A program made the position numbers and the translations under genes. The notes under the pieces were generated by a model that saw nothing but the letters and a program-made list of their open reading frames with translations, searched no databases and was not told the origin of the DNA. Positions 44,401-57,800 of a DNA stretch of 64,000 nt are shown here, one piece after another. Positions within the stretch are counted from its first letter, which is position 1. Every line of letters starts with the position of its first letter. Source of the DNA: Lumbricus rubellus (taxonomy: Eukaryota; Annelida; Clitellata; Crassiclitellata; Lumbricidae); contig OX243815.1 in NCBI GenBank assembly GCA_945859605.1, positions 49,149,245 through 49,213,244 of the forward strand, read 5' to 3'.

Positions 44401-45548
44401 CAGGGTGGGCCAAAAAAAGTAATCCCCTGCGGTTTTTTGCCCATATCTTGGCTAGAAGTAAGAATTTCGAAACGAATTTTACAGGCTTAAAGACAATTCA
44501 TATTTACACATGATGACCAGATTTCATCAAAATATTTCAAACAGAACAAAAGTTATGTCATTTTTAGCGAGGCCACCCACCATTTTTTGACGATTGAAAA
44601 ACGCGACGCATCAAAAAGTTGCAAAAAACAATTTAATTATTCTGGCCAATATCTTGATCAAAAGTAGGAATATCGAAATGAAATTTTACAGGCTTAAAAA
44701 CAATTCATATTTACACACGATGGTCAGATGTCATCAAAACATTTAAAACAAAACAAAACTTATACCACATTCAGTGAGGTCACCACAGTTTTTTGACGAT
44801 TCTGAAGGGTGACCCAACAAAAAGTAGCAAAAACACAATTTTTTAAAGTCTCATCTCAAATATTTTGGTGTCAAATAGCCTTTATATTATTACTATTTAA
44901 AAAAGAAACAGGGTACCAGCGTAGCTGCACGTCACTGAGAAGTCACTTAGCAAGATGACAATCAAATTGGTAAATAAGGAATCTGTCAGGTTAATCAATA
45001 GGTCCATCAAGAACTTTGCAGACTCAAAAGAAGTTTTAGCACTGGTGGTGGGCACATTGAACACAAGTTGTGAAGCACTACCAAGTTCATCTGGCAACAG
45101 TTATTTGAGATGAGACTTAATGAAATTGTGGTTTTGTTATTTTTCGTTGCGTTTCGTTTTTGAATCGTCAAAAACGGTGGGTGGCCTCACTAAAAGTGGT
45201 ATAACTTTTGTTGTGCTTGAAATATTTTAAAGAAATCTGACCATCATGTGTAAATTTGATTTGTCTTTAAGCATGTAAAATTTCATTTCGATATTCTTAC
45301 TTCTGATTAAGATATTGGCAAAAACCTAATTATTTTGCGTTTCGTTTTTGAATCGTCAAAAAGCGGTGGGTGGCCTCACTAAAAGTGATGTAACTTTTGT
45401 TCTGTTTCACATATGGCGATGAAATTTGGCTATTGTACGTAGGTATGAATAAACTTCAAGCCCGAGAAACTGGATTTGAAAAATTCCTATTTTTGGTCAA
45501 GATATTGACCAAAAATCGTAGGGGATTACTTTTTTTGGGCCCACCCTG
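44401..45548. mobile_element. Mariner-type non-autonomous element, copy 1
   Basis: 1148 bp flanked by TA (44399-44400 and 45549-45550). Ends CAGGGTGGGCCAAAAAAAGT and the inverted ACTTTTTTTGGGCCCACCCTG. Inside each arm are tandem related blocks with TTTTTGACGATT and TCAAAAACGGTGGGTGGCC. A central part (44907-45080: AGGGTACCAGCGTAGCTGCA, CTGGTGGTGGGCACATTGA) recurs in the copy at the right window end. No transposase motif was found. Confidence 0.87.
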
Positions 45549-45632
45549 TATATCTAGATTTTATCGTGTTTCATAATTCCACTTTCCCAAACTATTGCTA
45601 CACTGTACGTCCAAAGTTTACCGAATTACCAT

Positions 45633-46503
45633 CAGTGATATTTTCATTAACGATAAGTGAAATTAGAACTGAAAATATTGATTTCCGTTAAGTATAACTA
45701 TAACTGTAACTGAAATTATTTTAAGAACGAAAACTGAAATAGAACGGAAATTGAGCACACTGAACTGAAATTAGAATAAAAACGAATATTAATTCTCGAA
45801 CTGAAATTAATGAAAAAAACGGAAATTTTAGTTGACAGTTTTTCCGATGCAGCTGTGTTTGTTTAAAAGCTGCACATAGGCTACTTTCTGACTCTTACAA
45901 CTTAAATTGTATCTTTTGCCTAGCATGTGCTTTATTACGGTTAGTTTAAAAACAATTTTTCATTTGGACTTTCCCTTTAAGTTTATAATTTTCAACTTCA
46001 CGATAAGACTGGAAATCACTTGGCTAAATGACGAAAATAATGTAGGGCCTATTGGACTTTTAAGTAGGTTTGCTGCGAGGAAATAGACAAAATAAATGTG
46101 CTTAGGCCTATCCATGCAAGGCTTCGTGGGTCTAGGCTACCCTAAAACGGATGACTGTGGAACTACATATTATGATAAAATTTTAACATTTTACCTCTGC
46201 GCACACAGAATACTAAGAAATATATTAAGAAACGGACCAGGCAAAATCATGGGCGGCTGAAAACTTTCATGCGACTTGGCCTAATCCGAGTCAGCGACTT
46301 CACCACGGAGCAAGCATGAGCTAGTGCTCCAGAAAGACGCAAGCAAAAGAACTGAATTGAGAACTGAAATTATTTCGAAAACTGAATTAGAAGTATAACT
46401 GAAATTTGTTGAAGAACTGGAACTGAATTAGAACTGAAATTAAGACCATCCGAACTGAAATAGAAGTAAAACGGAAATTATTTCCTGAAGTAAAATATCA
46501 CTG
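45633..46503. mobile_element. hAT-type element built of AACTGAAATT repeats
   Basis: 871 bp with inverted ends CAGTGATATTTT and AAAATATCACTG and a perfect 8-bp target duplication ATTACCAT (45625-45632 and 46504-46511). Both subterminal zones carry many degenerate GAACTGAAATTA units. The middle (45850-46320) is unique and has no frame. Confidence 0.9.
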
Positions 46504-47077
46504 ATTACCATGTTACAATTTTTATAGTATTGTCGCGACTGGTATAACCAGACGCTACGGATTTTAGGCTGTCATATATTTTTGGATCCCTTGGTATTTT
46601 CGTGGTATGATACAATATATATTTCTATTTCTTTAATTTTTGAGGCGCAGTCAGTGTCCTACATTTTAATGTTGATTTCGTGTTTGACACGAGTTTAAGC
46701 GGCCGATAACGTAGGCGGCTGCAGTCGATGCAGTTTAATCGATTTTCTGAGTAACTTTCCCACACTCCGCTCGAATGGAGCGGCGGCCAAAAAGAGGAGG
46801 GGAGGTCGATTGAGTGTCACAGACCGATACAGTCAGGCGGACAGGCAGGCTGATATACAGAGGGACGTAGCAGCACATATAGATAGACTGGCACAGAGAC
46901 ACGGAGACAAACAGAAAAAGAGGCAAGCTGTCACTGTGTTGGCCGCTGTCGTTGAATGCTCGTGTGTGGTATCTTTCCATCACGCTGCACGAGTTGAACT
47001 GGCCTATTTTTAGCACGGTTGATTCGGTACACTCAGTGCGAACGTGATCAGTGGCTCGTGTGGGCGCCAATTCTTAT

Positions 47078-47152
47078 TCGCGCATGCGTAGTTCATCAAC
47101 ACCTGTGTGGTGACGCAGTCGGAGTCCCCTCCAGTTCAAGGCTATAAAAGGA
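47078..47152 (+). promoter_or_regulatory. Promoter-like segment: CGCATGCG plus TATA box
   Basis: TTCGCGCATGCGTAG (an NRF1-like dyad) followed about 55 bp later by GGCTATAAAAGGAAGG, a good TATA box. About 1 kb of GC-richer DNA follows, with the frame at 48181. It may be the promoter of a decayed retroelement rather than of a host gene. Confidence 0.4.
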
Positions 47153-48180
47153 AGGCCTCGCGACCGAAGTGAGAGACGTGACCGAACCTTCGATGAGTAA
47201 AAGATGTATCGCTGGCGATGAAAGTTTCTGGTTTCGAAGCGATTGTTTTTATTGAAGTGAGGCCAGGATTTAGTGCCCGCTCGTATTAGTTTCTGCATCG
47301 TTGCGATTCGGATTCTGTTCGGCGTCTCTTACGACAGGGAGTCGTTTCTATTATAATTAGAAGCGTCAATCGGTTCTGTTGGGACCGATTTCTGTCTGGC
47401 GATTCTAAGTTGGGCACGGAGCCGTTTGCATTGCTGCAGGATTCGAATCATCGGCGCTGCGTGCTTGTCTTCGCACCTTCGTTGTGGATAAAGGCCTATC
47501 GGTTAGGCCTTCGCTCTTCGATTCACGCGGAGCTTCGAATCGTCAACGTTGCGTTCTGAGTTGTGCATCTTCACGTCGGTTCCTTCCTGGAATTAAGCCT
47601 ACCGTTTCAGGCTTCCGATCTTCTTTTCGCACGGAGCGGAATCTACTCTGTTTCTTCGGAAGTATTTCCGTCGCGGTTATTTTCTGCAATCGTTGCCTAC
47701 GGGGCGTCTATTTATTATAATATCTTCTGGATATAAATTCTTTGGTGGATCACCCATACTCGACTCGCCAATTCGGTCTTAGCGACAAACCAGCGTCGTC
47801 CTCTTCGGCGCCATTCTTCGCACGTCGCCTACTTTGCCCCCTTGTCTCCGGAAATAATGTACAGTCTGTTAGTGGATATAATGCGATTCGTGTTGTAGAT
47901 ATTTTGGGCTAAACTGAAAATTGATTGAGTCACTTGAGAGTAGCCTAAATTGGGGGAGGGGGTTAATTTAGGCCTACTCTGATTGCAGGCGTTTGCATTG
48001 ATTTGCATATGTTCGATTTGTATTGAAATGTGTGTTCTTTGATTTGCATTGGAAGATTTAATAATTATTGATTGTCTTCAGAATTATTAAGAGAAACTAA
48101 TTAAACTTACTGACTTATACCTTGCTAGCCTTAGGAAGTGAAATAATTGAAATTTATATAGCGCTATGGAAGGAAGTTGA

Positions 48181-48851
48181 ATGTCGACTTCTTCGCAGCC
48201 GTCTAGGCCGCCGTCATCGATGGATGTTTTGCTTGAAGCAATACAAACGAATGCTAGGTCTACAAAGGAGGCTGTCTCCGTGGTACAAACTAATGTGGAA
48301 GAGGCAATTTCCTCAGTGAAAACTGATGTTCATGCTAATGCTATAAATACACAAGAGGCAATTTCCTCAGTGAGGACTGATGTTAGGGAGGAAATATAGC
48401 CTATGCAGTGCACTCTAATGCCAGAGAAGCGCTGTCGGAAGTTGTATTCCGGTTAGAAAGATCATGGGCATCGCCGATACCACCACAAAAGCCTGATGTG
48501 GGTTCGAACCCGGGAGCAACGTCTCCCGCTTGTACCATTAGGCCTACGGACACGCATTATCACTCGACCATCGGCCTGGAAAGAAGTTCGGGTGCTAGGC
48601 CTAAGGATCTTTCACTACCGGTTAACCCTGGTATACCGCGTAGGAGCGAAAGACTGTCTAGCAAGGCCCCTATTTCATACAGAGAGGTAGGGGATCGAGA
48701 TGCTTGGCCATCTCAGACCCGACGGGGTTTGAACCCGGAAGCCACCGCCTCCCTTCCTCCCTTTATCTTTATGGACTACGATCCACAGCAGCACGCGGCC
48801 TCCTTGCACGTTGGACCGGAAGCGGCGACTCCGGGAGTGTCCGAGGGGTGA
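48181..48851 (+). pseudogene. Unrecognised, possibly gag-like frame with a frame break
   Basis: Starts MSTSSQPSRPPSSMDVLLEA and continues with repeated EAISSVKTDVHANA / EAISSVRTDVREEI units, then stops at 48398. A second frame (from 48408, with HSNAREALSEVVFRLE) continues the same heptad pattern, so one indel seems to separate them. It then runs to 48851 with a different composition. The small Ser/Pro start plus short helical repeats is common in retroelement gag proteins, but no zinc knuckle or pol is present. Confidence 0.4.
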
Positions 48852-49318
48852 GCGTTTCAGTATTTTTAGTAGCCGTGTTTTCATTGAACTCTAAAATTGG
48901 AATGAAAAGCGCCATAAAGTCGGATAGTCTTTATACATGTAAGTGGTGTAGACCCGCAGAACCATAGGTTCGTTGTGGACAGAGATCATTAACCCATTGT
49001 TTAATCTAGGCATGTGGGGAGGGAGGGAGGAGGGGTGAATCACTGTCCTCCACAGTTTTCTAAAGACAATTAAACGACAATGTTCACGATTTTTCTCTTT
49101 CGGCAATATGAGTAACCAAACGAAACGAAATCTTTATTCGCTCAAGGAATTGGTGAGGAAGGTTATAGTTGCTGAATCCAAATCATCAGACAGACAGACA
49201 GAGAGACAGAAGACAGAGGTGAACATATACCAACTGAGACAGCTTAGAGAAGAAGAGGAGATCTTTAAAAGCGTTGGTACAGTTTCATGTTGGGAAAGTG
49301 TCGATCAGGTGGAGGCGG

Positions 49319-49452
49319 AAGAGGTACATTTAAACGAAGAGGTACATTTACACGAAGAGGTACATTTAAACGAAGAGGTGCATTTAAACGAAGAGGTACA
49401 TTTAAACGAAGAGGTACATTTAAACGAAGAGGTACATTTAAACGAAGAGGTT
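49319..49452 (+). repeat. 18-bp minisatellite (GAGGTACATTTAAACGAA)n
   Basis: Seven to eight copies. They sit at the end of a 117-codon open frame (49108-49461) that reads EEVHLN repeats. The upstream part of that frame is not recognised. Given the minisatellite and a nearby decayed retroelement, it is not called as a gene. Confidence 0.88.
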
Positions 49453-49704
49453 AATTGTTGAGCTTCTCAACCTTCATTTGCCTGACTTCTGTGAAAATTG
49501 TTCCCACTTTGCACAGTTTGTGAATCGTTGCCAGTGAAGTAAGATCACTTACAGTTGAAGAACTGTTGACATATTAATTAATCATTTGGCCAGAAATCTT
49601 TCGTTTCCGGCATTCAGTGGAGGTCGGATGGGGCAGGAGGTATACCCATCCCCACCCCCATCCGTCGTGGGTGGTTATTCCCCGTCTTCGTCTAAGGTAC
49701 ATGG

Positions 49705-49713
49705 CGTGTGATG

Positions 49714-49775
<62 letters not shown>
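49705..49775 (+). repeat. (GAT)n microsatellite
   Basis: About 70 bp of GAT/GGT triplets just downstream of the neurexin-like stop codon on the minus strand, therefore in its 3' UTR if transcribed. Confidence 0.93.
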
Positions 49776-49792
49776 CCATCACCGTACATCAT

Positions 49793-49924
49793 TCAGACGT
49801 ACCACTCCTTGATCTTCTTCTTCGTCGTCGTCGTTGTTGGAGGATTGGCAGAGAGCGGTGAGGGTGAGGAGTGGGAGGTCGTCTTCTGACATTGTCCAAT
49901 AATTACTACTTTCGTCTTCGATGG

Positions 49925-49961
<37 letters not shown>

Positions 49962-50568
49962 GAGTAAGCTTCGAAGCAGTTGTACTTCTTGTCTAGTCCT
50001 TCGTCGTCGTCGTCGTCGTCCAGTTTGTAGCTGGCATGCACTTCGCGTTTCAAGTGACCGCTGCTGCTGCTGCTCGTCGTCAGGTATTTGAAGACAGCGT
50101 ATGAGAGGACGATGACGAGAAGGATGAAACCAGACGCAATGCCAACGATCAGTCCAATGTTCATACCGAGAGCCGATGAAGAAGACGAAGAGATGATGCT
50201 GCTGCTGCTGCTGCTCTCATCCGTATCTAATGTCGATGCTGCTCCTCCGTCATGCTCTGCTGCGTCCAATTGACTCGTCTTCTTCCTGCCACGATTTCCG
50301 CCGCCACCGACAGACGTCATCATCGACGTCATCATCGTCGTCATCATCGTCGTCATCATCGTCGTCGTCATCACTCTACCGCCGGACACTCTCGGCGGCG
50401 GTGTTAGACGGGGGCGGCGGCGGATGGATTGGTCAGCTTCTTCCTGCTCATCCTCGTCATCCTCGTTGTTCGAGTGGACGTTCGAGGGAGATCTCGTGGT
50501 GGAACCTCGCAGTGGTGGGATCCAGTCTGGAGTTCTACGAGCGACGACGACCACAGGACTTTGAACCC

Positions 50569-50605
<37 letters not shown>

Positions 50606-51035
50606 GTGGTGGTGCGTGACGATGTTCTGTCGGAGCGTGACTGGCGTCTGTCCGCTCGACCGGTCAGTTCCACGCGCGTCTTTGAGGCGGCGCAGTACTT
50701 GCCCTCGGTCGTATGGGCGTGGCAGTGGAGAGAGGGAGGAGGATGAGGAGGATAGAATGGACAACTGATGATGTCCAGACGATGATATCTCATCCTCCTC
50801 TTCACAGTCATCATCATCGGAGGAGGAGGAGGAAGAGGAGGCACAAGGTGACTCGTGGTTCAACCGGAATGATCCAGACTGACGTCGACCAGGAGGAACC
50901 AGAGAAGGAGAAGGAGAAGGAGGAGGAGGCAGACTGATCGATGACAAGGAGGAAGAAGAGGAGGAAGAGGCAGTAGCAGCAGTAGCAGCAGCAGTAGGAT
51001 TGTCGTCGGTCGATGAGTCATACTGTGACGAGATT
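49793..51035 (-). CDS. Neurexin-like terminal exon: Ser-rich stalk, TM helix, PDZ-ligand tail
   Basis: Minus strand. Acceptor TTACATGCTTCAG/A is read at 51048-51036, stop TGA at 49795-49793, about 413 codons. A long low-complexity extracellular stalk (Ser, Thr, Pro, Asp/Glu runs, His/Gln run near 50570-50610) leads to a single helix GMNIGLIVGIASGFILLVIV then LSYAVFKY (about 50165-50080). The cytoplasmic tail has Asp and Gln12 runs and ends KEWYV. Neurexins have GM..GIV.GI....L-YA..KY at this place and end in a class II PDZ ligand EYYV or EWYV, so a neurexin is the best call. The LNS/EGF ectodomain would lie beyond 51035 on the minus strand and is not seen. A CASPR/neurexin-IV relative is less likely. 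Confidence 0.72.
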
Positions 51036-51204
51036 CTGAAGCATGTAAAAGACATAAATATAACATGTTCCATCTCTGTCTTATTTCTATCCTATAATAA
51101 GTTATGTTGAAACATCCGTTCTAACAATTTCTCGAGACCATTTTGGTTTAATCGAATACAGTAGAGCTGATAAAAATCCAACGCAATTCTTCTGCACAAT
51201 TATT

Positions 51205-51415
51205 ATCCTCCCTCCCCCTCCCCTCCCCCTCCCTCTCCCCTCCCCCTCCCCCTCCCCTCCGTCCCGCTCCCTCAAGCTGTACCCGGCCACGCGTTGCTGT
51301 GGCAGAAAAGACTCTCTCCCTCCCCCTCCCCCTCCCCCTCCCCTCCCTCCCCTCCCTCTCCCCTCCCCTCCCGCTCCCCTCCGTCCCGCTCCCTCCGCTC
51401 CTTTCCTCCCTCAAC
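51205..51415 (+). repeat. C/T-rich (CTCCCC)n tracts
   Basis: Two blocks of CTCCCCCTCCCC type separated by about 60 bp (51260-51312). The minus strand carries repeated G4 runs and could form quadruplexes. They lie in the neurexin-like intron between the terminal exon and the giant minisatellite. Confidence 0.9.
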
Positions 51416-51870
51416 CAAGAATGTTGAAAAGCCGCAAAATAATTATGCGAATCGCTTATGACGTCACGGCACGCGACCTCATTCATGTTTCGCGTGCATG
51501 GTCGCAGTCACTGTCAAGGCGTTTCTGAAATCTGGCAACGTGCGGTTTTGAATTTGCAAGTGGCGGTCGAGCGGAATGCAGACTTCCCTTTTTGTGGAAA
51601 ATATTGCATTTTTTCGGATAAAAAAAATGGACACTCTCCTATAGGAATGGAAGGTTTTGTTAAATTTTCAAAACTATCTGTGCGGTACTTTTTGAGAACA
51701 CTTTACACAAACTATTGGAAAGTTTCATTTTTATTTATATAGATATGCCGTTTCAATCGTTCACTCTAAACTCGACTACGGCATTTTTGCCATTTCACAA
51801 CAACATCGATTCTGTTCAAATAAAATGCCTGCAAACAATCCTGCAAACTGCCCGTGCAGTCACCAAAATT

Positions 51871-54800
51871 CTCAAGCATCACCACATCACCCCTGTTCTC
51901 GAACATCACCACATCACCCCTGTTCTCAAACATCACCACATCACCCCTGTTCTCAAACATCACCACATATCACCCCTGTTCTCAAACATCACCACATCAC
52001 ACCTGTTCTCAAGCATCACCACATCACCCCTGTTCTCAAACATCACCACATCACCCATGTTCTCAAGCATCACCACATCACCCATGTTCTCAAACATCAC
52101 CACGTATCACCCCTGTTCTCAAACATCACCACATCACACCTGTTCTCAAGCATCACCACATAACCCATGTTCTCAAACATCACCACATATCACCCCTGTT
52201 CTCAAACATCACCACATCACACCTGTTCTCAAGCATCACCACATATCACTCTTGTTCTCAAAATCACCACATCACCTCTGTTCTCAAGCATCACCACATA
52301 TCACCCCTGTTCTCAAGCATCACCACATCACCCATGTTCTCAAACATCACCACATCACCCCTGTTCTCGAACATCACCACATCACCCCTGTTCTCAAACA
52401 TCACCACATCACCCCTGTTCTCAAGCATCACCACAACACCCCTGTTCTCAAACATCACCACATCACCCCTGTTCTCAAGCATCACCACATCACCCATGTT
52501 CTCAAACATCACCACTTATCACCCCTGTTCTCAAACATCACCACATCACACCTGTTCTCAAGCATCACCACATATCACCCCTGTTCTCAAACATCACCAC
52601 ATCACCTATGTTCTCAAGCATCACCACATATCACCCCTGTTCTCAAGCATCACCACATCACCCCTGTTCTCAAACATCACCACATCACCCCTGTTCTCAA
52701 ACATCACCACATCACCCCTGTTCTCAAACATCACCACATCACCCCTGTTCTCAAACATCACCACATCACCCCTGTTCTCAAACATCACCACATCACCCCT
52801 GTTCTCAAACATCACCACATCACACCTGTTCTCAAGCATCACCACATCACCCCTGTTCTCAAACATCACCACATCACCCCTTTTCTCAAGCATCACCACA
52901 TCACCCATGTTCTCAAACATCACCACATATCACCCCTGTTCTCAAACATCACCACATCACACCTGTTCTCAAGCATCACCACATATCACCCCTGTTCTCA
53001 AACATCACCACATCACCTCTGTTCTCAAGCATCACCACATATCACCCCTGTTCTCAAGCATCACCACATCACCCATGTTCTCAAACATCACCACATCACC
53101 CCTGTTCTCAAGCATCACCACATCACCCATGTTCTCAAACATCACCACATATCACACCTGTTCTCAAGCATCACCACATATCACTCTTGTTCTCAAAATC
53201 ACCACATCACCTCTGTTCTCAAACATCACCACATCACCCCTGTTCTCAAACATCACCACATCACCCCTGTTCTCAAACATCACCACATCACCCCTTTTCT
53301 CAAGCATCACCACATCACCCCTGTTCTCAAACATCACCACATCACCCCTGTTCTCAAACATCACCACATCACCCCTGTTCTCAAACATCACCACATCACC
53401 CCTGTTCTCAAACATCACCACATCACCCCTGTTCTCAAACATCACCACATCACCCCTGTTCTCAAACATCACCACATCACACCTGTTCTCAAGCATCACC
53501 ACATCACCCCTGTTCTCAAACATCACCACATCACCCCTTTTCTCAAGCATCACCACATCACCCATGTTCTCAAACATCACCACATATCACCCCTGTTCTC
53601 AAACATCACCACATCACACCTGTTCTCAAGCATCACCACATATCACCCCTGTTCTCAAACATCACCACATCACCTCTGTTCTCAAGCATCACCACATATC
53701 ACCCCTGTTCTCAAGCATCACCACATCACCCATGTTCTCAAACATCACCACATCACCCCTGTTCTCAAGCATCACCACATCACCCATGTTCTCAAACATC
53801 ACCACATATCACACCTGTTCTCAAGCATCACCACATATCACTCTTGTTCTCAAAATCACCACATCACCTCTGTTCTCAAACATCACCACATCACCCCTGT
53901 TCTCAAACATCACCACATCACCCCTGTTCTCAAACATCACCACATCACCCCTTTTCTCAAGCATCACCACATCACCCATGTTCTCAAACATCACCACATA
54001 TCACCCCTGTTCTCAAACATCACCACATCACACCTGTTCTCAAGCATCACCACATATCACCCCTGTTCTCAAACATCACCACATCACCTCTGTTCTCAAG
54101 CATCACCACATATCACCCCTGTTCTCAAGCATCACCACATCACCCATGTTCTCAAACATCACCACATCACCCCTGTTCTCAAGCATCACCACATCACCCA
54201 TGTTCTCAAACATCACCACATATCACCCCTGTTCTCAAACATCACCACATCACCCCTGTTCTCGAACATCACCACATCACCCCTGTTCTCAAACATCACC
54301 ACATCACCCCTGTTCTCAAGCATCACCACAACACCCCTGTTCTCAAACATCACCACATCACCCCTGTTCTCAAGCATCACCACATCACCCATGTTCTCAA
54401 ACATCACCACTTATCACCCCTGTTCTCAAACATCACCACATCACACCTGTTCTCAAGCATCACCACATATCACCCCTGTTCTCAAACATCACCACATCAC
54501 CTATGTTCTCAAGCATCACCACATATCACCCCTGTTCTCAAGCATCACCACATCACCCCTGTTCTCAAACATCACCACATCACCCCTGTTCTCAAACATC
54601 ACCACATCACCCCTGTTCTCAAACATCACCACATCACCCCTGTTCTCAAACATCACCACATCACCCCTGTTCTCAAACATCACCACATCACCCCTGTTCT
54701 CAAACATCACCACATCACACCTGTTCTCAAGCATCACCACATCACCCCTGTTCTCAAACATCACCACATCACCCCTTTTCTCAAGCATCACCACATCACC

Positions 54801-57800
54801 CATGTTCTCAAACATCACCACATATCACCCCTGTTCTCAAACATCACCACATCACACCTGTTCTCAAGCATCACCACATATCACCCCTGTTCTCAAACAT
54901 CACCACATCACCTCTGTTCTCAAGCATCACCACATATCACCCCTGTTCTCAAGCATCACCACATCACCCATGTTCTCAAACATCACCACATCACCCCTGT
55001 TCTTAAGCATCACCACATCACCCATGTTCTCAAACATCACCACATATCACCCCTGTTCTCAAGCATCACCACATATCACTCTTGTTCTCAAAATCACCAC
55101 ATCACCTCTGTTCTCAAACATCACCACATCACCCCTGTTCTCAAACATCACCACATCACCCCTGTTCTTAAAACATCACCACATCACCCCTGTTCTCAAA
55201 CATCACCACATCACCCCTGTTCTCAAACATCACCACATCACCCCTGTTCTAAAACATCACCACATCACACCTGTTCTCAAGCATCACCACATCACCCCTG
55301 TTCTCAAACATCACCACATCACCCCTGTTCTCAAGCATCACCACATCACCCATGTTCTCAAACATCACCACATATCACCCCTGTTCTCAAACATCACCAC
55401 ATCACACCTGTTCTCAAGCATCACCACATCACCCCTGTTCTCAAACATCACCACATCACCCCTGTTCTCAAGCATCACCACATCACCCATGTTCTCAAAC
55501 ATCACCACATATCACCCCTGTTCTCAAACATCACCACATCACACCTGTTCTCAAGCATCACCACATATCACTCTTGTTCTCAAAATCACCACATCACCTC
55601 TGTTCTCAAGCATCACCACATATCACCCCTGTTCTCAAGCATCACCACATCACCCATGTTCTCAAACATCACCACATCACCCCTGTTCTCGAACATCACC
55701 ACATCACCCCTGTTCTCAAACATCACCACATCACCCCTGTTCTAAAACATCACCACATCACCCCTGTTCTCAAGCATCACCACATCACCCCTGTTCTCAA
55801 ACATCACCACATCACCCCTGTTCTCAAGCATCACCACATCACCCATGTTCTCAAACATCACCACATATCACCCCTGTTCTCAAACATCACCACATCACCC
55901 CTGTTCTCAAACATCACCACATCACCTATGTTCTCAAACATCACCACATCACCCTTGTTCTCAAACATCACCACATCACCCCTGTTCTCAAACATCACCA
56001 CATCACCCCTGTTCTCAAACATCACCACATCACACCTGTTCTCAAGCATCACCACATCACCCCTGTTCTCAAACATCACCACATCACCCCTGTTCTCAAG
56101 CATCACCACATCACCCATGTTCTCAAACATCACCACATATCACCCCTGTTCTCAAACATCACCACATCACACCTGTTCTCAAGCATCACCACATATCACC
56201 CCTGTTCTCAAACATCACCACATCACCTCTGTTCTCAAGCATCACCACATCACCCATGTTCTCAAACATCACCACATCACCCATGTTCTCAAACATCACC
56301 ACATCACCCCTGTTCTCAAACATCACCACATCACACCTGTTCTCAAGCATCACCACATCACCCCTGTTCTCAAACATCACCACATCACCCCTGTTCTCAA
56401 ACATCACCACATCACACCTGTTCTCAAGCATCACCACATCACCCCTGTTCTCAAACATCACCACATCACCTCTGTTCTCAAGCATCACCACATATCACCC
56501 CTGTTCTCAAGCATCACCACATCACCCATGTTCTCAAACATCACCACATCACCCCTGTTCTCAAGCATCACCACATCACCCATGTTCTCAAACATCACCA
56601 CATATCACCCCTGTTCTCAAACATCACCACATCACACCTGTTCTCAAGCATCACCACATATCACCCCTGTTCTCAAACATCACCACATCACCTCTGTTCT
56701 CAAGCATCACCACATATCACCCCTGTTCTCAAGCCTCACCACATCACCCATGTTCTTAAACATCACCACATCACCCCTGTTCTCAAACATCACCACATCA
56801 CACCTGTTCTCAAGCATCACCACATCACCCCTGTTCTCAAACATCACCACATCACCCCTGTTCTCAAACATCACCACATCACACCTGTTCTCAAGCATCA
56901 CCACATATCACCCCTGTTCTCAAACATCACCACATCACCTCTGTTCTCAAGCATCACCACATATCACCCCTGTTCTCAAGCATCACCACATCACCCATGT
57001 TCTCAAACATCACCACATCACCCCTGTTCTCAAACATCACCACATCACCCCTGTTCTCAAACATCACCACATCACCCCTGTTCTCAAACATCACCACATC
57101 ACACCTGTTCTCAAGCATCACCACATATCACCCCTGTTCTCAAACATCACCACATCACACCTGTTCTCAAGCATCACCACATCACCCCTGTTCTCAAACA
57201 TCACCACATCACCCATGTTCTCAAGCATCACCACATCACCCATGTTCTCAAACATCACCACGTATCACCCCTGTTCTCAAACATCACCACATCACACCTG
57301 TTCTCAAGCATCACCACATAACCCATGTTCTCAAACATCACCACATATCACCCCTGTTCTCAAACATCACCACATCACACCTGTTCTCAAGCATCACCAC
57401 ATATCACTCTTGTTCTCAAAATCACCACATCACCTCTGTTCTCAAGCATCACCACATATCACCCCTGTTCTCAAGCATCACCACATCACCCATGTTCTCA
57501 AACATCACCACATCACCCCTGTTCTCGAACATCACCACATCACCCCTGTTCTCAAACATCACCACATCACCCCTGTTCTCAAGCATCACCACATCACCCC
57601 TGTTCTCAAACATCACCACATCACCCCTGTTCTCAAGCATCACCACATCACCCATGTTCTCAAACATCACCACTTATCACCCCTGTTCTCAAACATCACC
57701 ACATCACACCTGTTCTCAAGCATCACCACATATCACCCCTGTTCTCAAACATCACCACATCACCTATGTTCTCAAGCATCACCACATATCACCCCTGTTC

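Noticed and set aside
49108..49461. 117-codon ORF ending in EEVHLN repeats as a gene
   Set aside because: Half of it is an 18-bp minisatellite and the rest has no recognised motif.
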